From contig NC_135176.1 of NCBI RefSeq assembly GCF_041146795.1, forward strand, positions 14,256,286 through 14,320,285: a stretch of 64,000 bases of DNA, read 5' to 3'. The stretch is from Maylandia zebra (taxonomy: Eukaryota > Chordata > Actinopteri > Cichliformes > Cichlidae). A model generated the notes under the pieces. The model saw only the letters and a list, made by a program, of their open reading frames with translations, was not told the origin of the DNA and did no database searches. A program made the translations under genes and the position numbers. Shown piece by piece: positions 60,995-64,000 of this stretch (positions within the stretch are counted from its first letter, which is position 1; every line of letters starts with the position of its first letter).

Positions 60995-61975
60995 AAACTG
61001 TTTACAAGTATCTTAATCTTTATCTGTCATATTTATTAAGACATTGAGCCCACCACTATGTAAAGACTAAAAACTACATTTTCCAACTCAAGAAATGATG
61101 CATTTAAATGTTCCAATATTATGCCACACCAGGAAATTATTTCTTCACCTGTGAGTGCCTTGTCTATTACTTTTCATGTATTACCTCTTCAAATTCATTC
61201 TCCAAACTCACATGGTGCAGAGCACTGAATATATCTGTTTGAGAGGTACAAACTACATGGGAAAAAGTACATACTGACCAATGTCTTTTTATCTTATTCA
61301 GAATATGAAAGAAACTTCGCTTTCCTTTAAGAAAACTCACACATTAAGGATTACTACAAAAAAAAATCATTTAATTGTGGTAAATTATATATCAATACTT
61401 CTGATACAGTTTGTGTTTGTGTGTGCTTGTATATGTGTCTGTGTGTGTGTCTGTTACTCATTTACTGAGAAATAACTGCCAAGGCATTGGCAGTGACCAG
61501 CAGAGAGTAGGACTAGAAAGCCATAATAGGGCGACAAATATCAGAGGAGAGGCAGTCTGTGTGTAATGGATGATGGAGGTGTGAGTGTTTAGGGCAGTGT
61601 GCAATAAGTGGGTAAGCTGGTGGTTGGCTACATTGGGGGACACCAGTAGGGTCAATGATGATGATAATGGGGAGGGTAAGCACTCTATTGAGGTTAATAC
61701 TTCTGAGCTGGCTAAGAGATTATGCCATTGTGAAAAATATTTAAGACCTCACCGATTTTACACCGCTAAGAAAGTCAGAAAGAGAGAAGACAGTTTTCAA
61801 ACTACACATTAATATGAAAAACTGTAGCCATGACCAAGCTGCAAGTGAGCTGACATTCAGACACAAATGGCTGATCATTAAGTAATAATGATTTTAGATG
61901 GCAACATTCAGGTTATTGAGGAGTCAGTATGACCCCTGCTGTAATTAGAACATCAGCTGTAACTGCTGCTTTATT
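60995..61975. other. Intergenic
   Basis: AT-rich with a short TG-rich tract near 61411-61452. No gene recognised. Confidence 0.6.
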
Positions 61976-62518
61976 ACAACCCTAATTCCAAAAATGTTGG
62001 GAAGGCTGTGTAAATAAAAACAGAATGCAGGGATTTTGAAATGTCATACACCCATATTTTATTTACAGTAGAATATAGAAAACATCAAACTGTTAAAATG
62101 TACAATTTTAAAAAAGAAATGGCTATTTTTTTTAATTTTATGGCAGTGACATATCTCAAAAAAGTTGGGAAGGGGCACGTTTACCACTGAGAAGAATCCC
62201 CTCTTCTTCTAAGAACAATCGTCTGCAAACTGAGGAGACCAGTTGTTGGACTTTTAGGGCGGGAGTGTTGCCCCGTTGTCTGATTTAGGATTCCAGCTGC
62301 TTTTTATTACCACTTACGTGTCATTATCATCCCAACTTTTCCGAGACGTTTTGCTGCCATCAAATAGAAAATTTCATTAAATACTAAAATACTAAATACT
62401 AAAAGTTTTCTATGTTTTACCATAAATAAAATGTTGGTCTGTGAGACTTGCAAATCATTCCATTCTGTTTTTATTTACATTTTACACATCCTCCCCAGTT
62501 TTTTAGACCTGAAGTTGT
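61976..62518. mobile_element. MITE-like non-autonomous DNA transposon
   Basis: The left end ACAACCCTAATTCCAAAAAT and the right end, inverted (ACAACTTCAGGTCTAAAAAA), continue into GTGTAAATAAAAACAGAATG and GTAAATAAAAACAGAATGG. The imperfect terminal inverted repeats are thus roughly 55-60 bp. An internal AAAAAAGTTGGGAAGGGGCA repeats the terminal motif. This type is abundant in teleosts; the superfamily is not assigned. Confidence 0.7.
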
Positions 62519-62588
62519 GATTATCACACAATCCCTGTGAAAACATGGACTCAGACAGGTGTAACAAGTAGAGCATTTGTACTTATTT

Positions 62589-62708
62589 TTAATCTGAGTC
62601 CTCGGCGAAGAGGTGGGAACGGAAGTCCTCCATCAAGGTGATGACCTCATCAACAACTTCAATCTTCTTCTTGACCGGGAAACATCTGGGCATGAGCTTT
62701 CGTCCATA
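62589..62708 (-). CDS. CFAP100/CCDC38-like terminal exon
   Basis: Encodes YGRKLMPRCFPVKKKIEVVD, then EVITLMEDFRSHLFAEDSD and stop TAA. Acceptor CTTATAG|TATGGA, phase 0 from the preceding exon. Confidence 0.7.
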   Translation of the reverse strand, partial: YGRKLMPRCFPVKKKIEVVDEVITLMEDFRSHLFAEDSD

Positions 62709-63791
62709 CTATAAGATTTTAAAGGTGGAGCCTTAACCATTAGTAGGATATAACTTGCTATGAGATTTTTTTTCTAAGCTAACTAAAATTGATTTGTTGG
62801 TAGAGCATTGAGAGGCTAAGTGTCTTTATTTCTCAAAGCTAGAGGTAACATTTCTCAATTGTAAGAAGAGCATTCTGTGTGTTTGTGTTGAGCTGCATTT
62901 TTACAGATGTTCCCCCTAACATCACACAACAACCACTTATATATGTGGCACACTGACTTAATGCAAGTACAGAATGTATTTAATGTTGTATGAATCTATG
63001 TTAAATGACTCACTGTTTTCTTGGCTTCATCCAGCGATCTCTGAATGCACTCCTTCATCCTTTCTCTGTGTTGCTCCATCTCCAGTTTAAGTTTTTCCTC
63101 TCGCTGTCTGGAGTGTGTAACAACATGTAATAAGAGAGGTAGTTATACAGTATACTGGATTTTTGTCAATGCACCAAAGACAGGAATTAAAATATAAAAA
63201 GAAACAAAACCCATTTTTATCTTTCTGGATTGTTAAATAAAAACTGGAGATTAAGGAGGTGGATAAAATTTACTATTCACAAGTTAGCCCTGTTTACTAA
63301 ACATCTGCGTTCAGTGAGACAAACCTGCTCCTCTTCTCGCTGTCCTTGATGTTCCTCAGTGTTTTCAGCACGTCCTCTGGGATGCTCTCAACTTGCTGGA
63401 ACAGCAGAGATATATGGTGCTCAAAACCAGTCAGCATCTCCAAAGTGGTGAGTTGGGTCGGCCGTTCATCGACGCATGAGGAATACACCTTTGCCACCTT
63501 AATCGCCAAATCATTCAACATAATATCCTGTATGTAAGACAGTTGTAGAAGATGAGAGAAAAAAAGGTTCCCCAAGGCTGCTTTGATTTCAAATAGGATG
63601 ATATATTAAAAAAGTTGAGCATAAAGTACACTCTGCATCATTACCTGGTCCTCTGTCTTTATTGATTCATGGAGATGAACACTCTTTTTAAGCATGGCCA
63701 TTCTCTTCTTTTTGATGTCAACTCTCTCCTTCATATCTTCTACATGCATGTTTAGCTGCTCTTCTTCCTCTTTCCTTGACACAAAGAAGAG

Positions 63792-63792
<1 letters not shown>
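62589..63792 (-). CDS. Coiled-coil axonemal protein of the CFAP100/CCDC38 type, 3' end only
   Basis: Four - strand exons (63792-63645, 63527-63325, 63107-63014, 62708-62589) join in one frame to give about 187 C-terminal residues and a TAA stop at 62589-62591. The product is strongly charged and helical: RKEEEEQLNMHVEDMKERVD, then LAIKVAKVYSSC, LEMLTGFEHHISLLFQQVES, REEKLKLEMEQHRERMKE and a basic end YGRKLMPRCFPVKKK. The pattern (Leu-rich LTxxE block, REEKLKLE coiled coil, GRKLM...KKK tail) resembles CFAP100 (CCDC37) and CCDC38. CFAP100 is an inner-arm dynein tether in motile cilia. I recognise the family but cannot choose the paralogue, so no symbol is given. Upstream exons lie beyond the right edge or in the last 200 bp, where none was convincing. 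Confidence 0.6.
63014..63107 (-). CDS. CFAP100/CCDC38-like exon
   Basis: Encodes QREEKLKLEMEQHRERMKEC, then IQRSLDEAKKT, a charged coiled coil. Acceptor ACTCCAG|ACAGCG, donor AAAACA|GTGAGT; phases match both neighbours. Confidence 0.75.
63325..63527 (-). CDS. CFAP100/CCDC38-like exon
   Basis: Encodes DIMLNDLAIKVAKVYSSC, LTTLEMLTGFEHHISLLFQQ, VESIPEDVLKTLRNIKD and SEKRS plus two bases. Acceptor CATACAG|GATATT, donor GAGCAG|GTTTGT; 203 nt. Confidence 0.75.
63645..63792 (-). CDS. CFAP100/CCDC38-like exon (first visible)
   Basis: Encodes LFFVSRKEEEEQLNMHVEDM through ESIKTEDQ, donor CCAG|GTAATG. The acceptor is set at GATAG|ACTCTT, the last AG of a (TAGA)n microsatellite; an in-frame TAG three codons further upstream limits how far the exon can extend. 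An acceptor a few codons downstream (GTCAAG|GAAAG) is an alternative. Confidence 0.6.

Positions 63793-63873
<81 letters not shown>
63792..63873. repeat. (TATC)n microsatellite, about 20 copies
   Basis: Uninterrupted CTAT repeat on + ((TAGA)n on the - strand), directly abutting the first visible exon of the - strand coiled-coil gene. Confidence 0.96.
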
Positions 63874-64000
63874 CTTGGTGCTTTCCTTTTGCTTGGTTAG
63901 CAGACATAGCAGCAGTCACATAAATTGTAAGTTCAAAAAGCAACCAACCGCTGTCACGAGAGATCTGCAAGATACTGTGAGGACTTCTTCACAAAAGCCA
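63874..64000. other. Right edge, presumably intron or upstream exon of the - strand gene
   Basis: On the - strand an open stretch follows a TATCTTGCAG acceptor-like motif (about 63962), but no donor or family match was seen. It remains unassigned. Confidence 0.3.

Overview
The window reads as nuclear DNA of a ray-finned fish, most likely a percomorph teleost. The evidence is split genes with GT/AG introns, abundant Tc1-like transposon relics, an L2-type LINE fragment, four tRNA-derived SINE copies of the kind common in percomorphs (a cichlid or relative is possible but unproven), and long di- and tetranucleotide microsatellites. There are no operons, ribosome binding sites, CRISPR arrays or phage features.

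Three protein-coding loci are supported. (1) arhgap31 (CdGAP), + strand, 12 coding exons from 7812 to 17804, encoding about 1278 aa. It is a RhoGAP for Cdc42/Rac1, followed by about 3.2 kb of apparent 3' UTR with a poly(A) signal near 20985. Its 5' leader holds a perfect CRE palindrome and three short upstream ORFs. (2) gsx1, - strand, two exons between 27738 and 26897, encoding 243 aa. It is a ParaHox homeodomain repressor with a SNAG-like N terminus, a 110-bp intron, a TATA-like box and a poly(A) signal at 26380. arhgap31 and gsx1 are convergent, with about 5.4 kb between their poly(A) signals. No pdx1 or cdx homeobox lies in the window, as expected from the known dispersal of the ParaHox cluster in teleosts. 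(3) The 3' end of a - strand coiled-coil gene (four exons, 63792 to 62589) resembling the CFAP100/CCDC38 axonemal family; it runs off the right edge.

Layout: 1-7600 is non-coding with a long (TG)n tract, two Tc1-like relics and a SINE. 7.6-21 kb is arhgap31. 21-26.4 kb is intergenic. 26.4-27.9 kb is gsx1. 28-62.5 kb is a gene desert of about 34 kb. It mixes mobile elements (nested DNA transposons at 32.7-34 kb, a SINE abutting an L2 fragment at 38.1-39.3 kb, a Tc1-like element split by a SINE at 42.9-44.7 kb, another SINE at 50 kb, a MITE-like element at 62 kb) with repeat-free stretches that look like conserved regulatory DNA. That conservation cannot be tested from one sequence.

I found no convincing new protein system. 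The most checkable oddities are: a perfect 25-bp inverted repeat with a 3-nt loop at 49346-49398; a (TAGA)n microsatellite that seems to supply the splice acceptor of a CFAP100-like exon; C-tracts in the gsx1 intron and 3' UTR (12 and 23 nt); the upstream-ORF cluster in arhgap31; and the nested transposons. All exon boundaries were read by eye from reading-frame continuity, GT/AG sites and remembered similarity to the families; no alignment was run.
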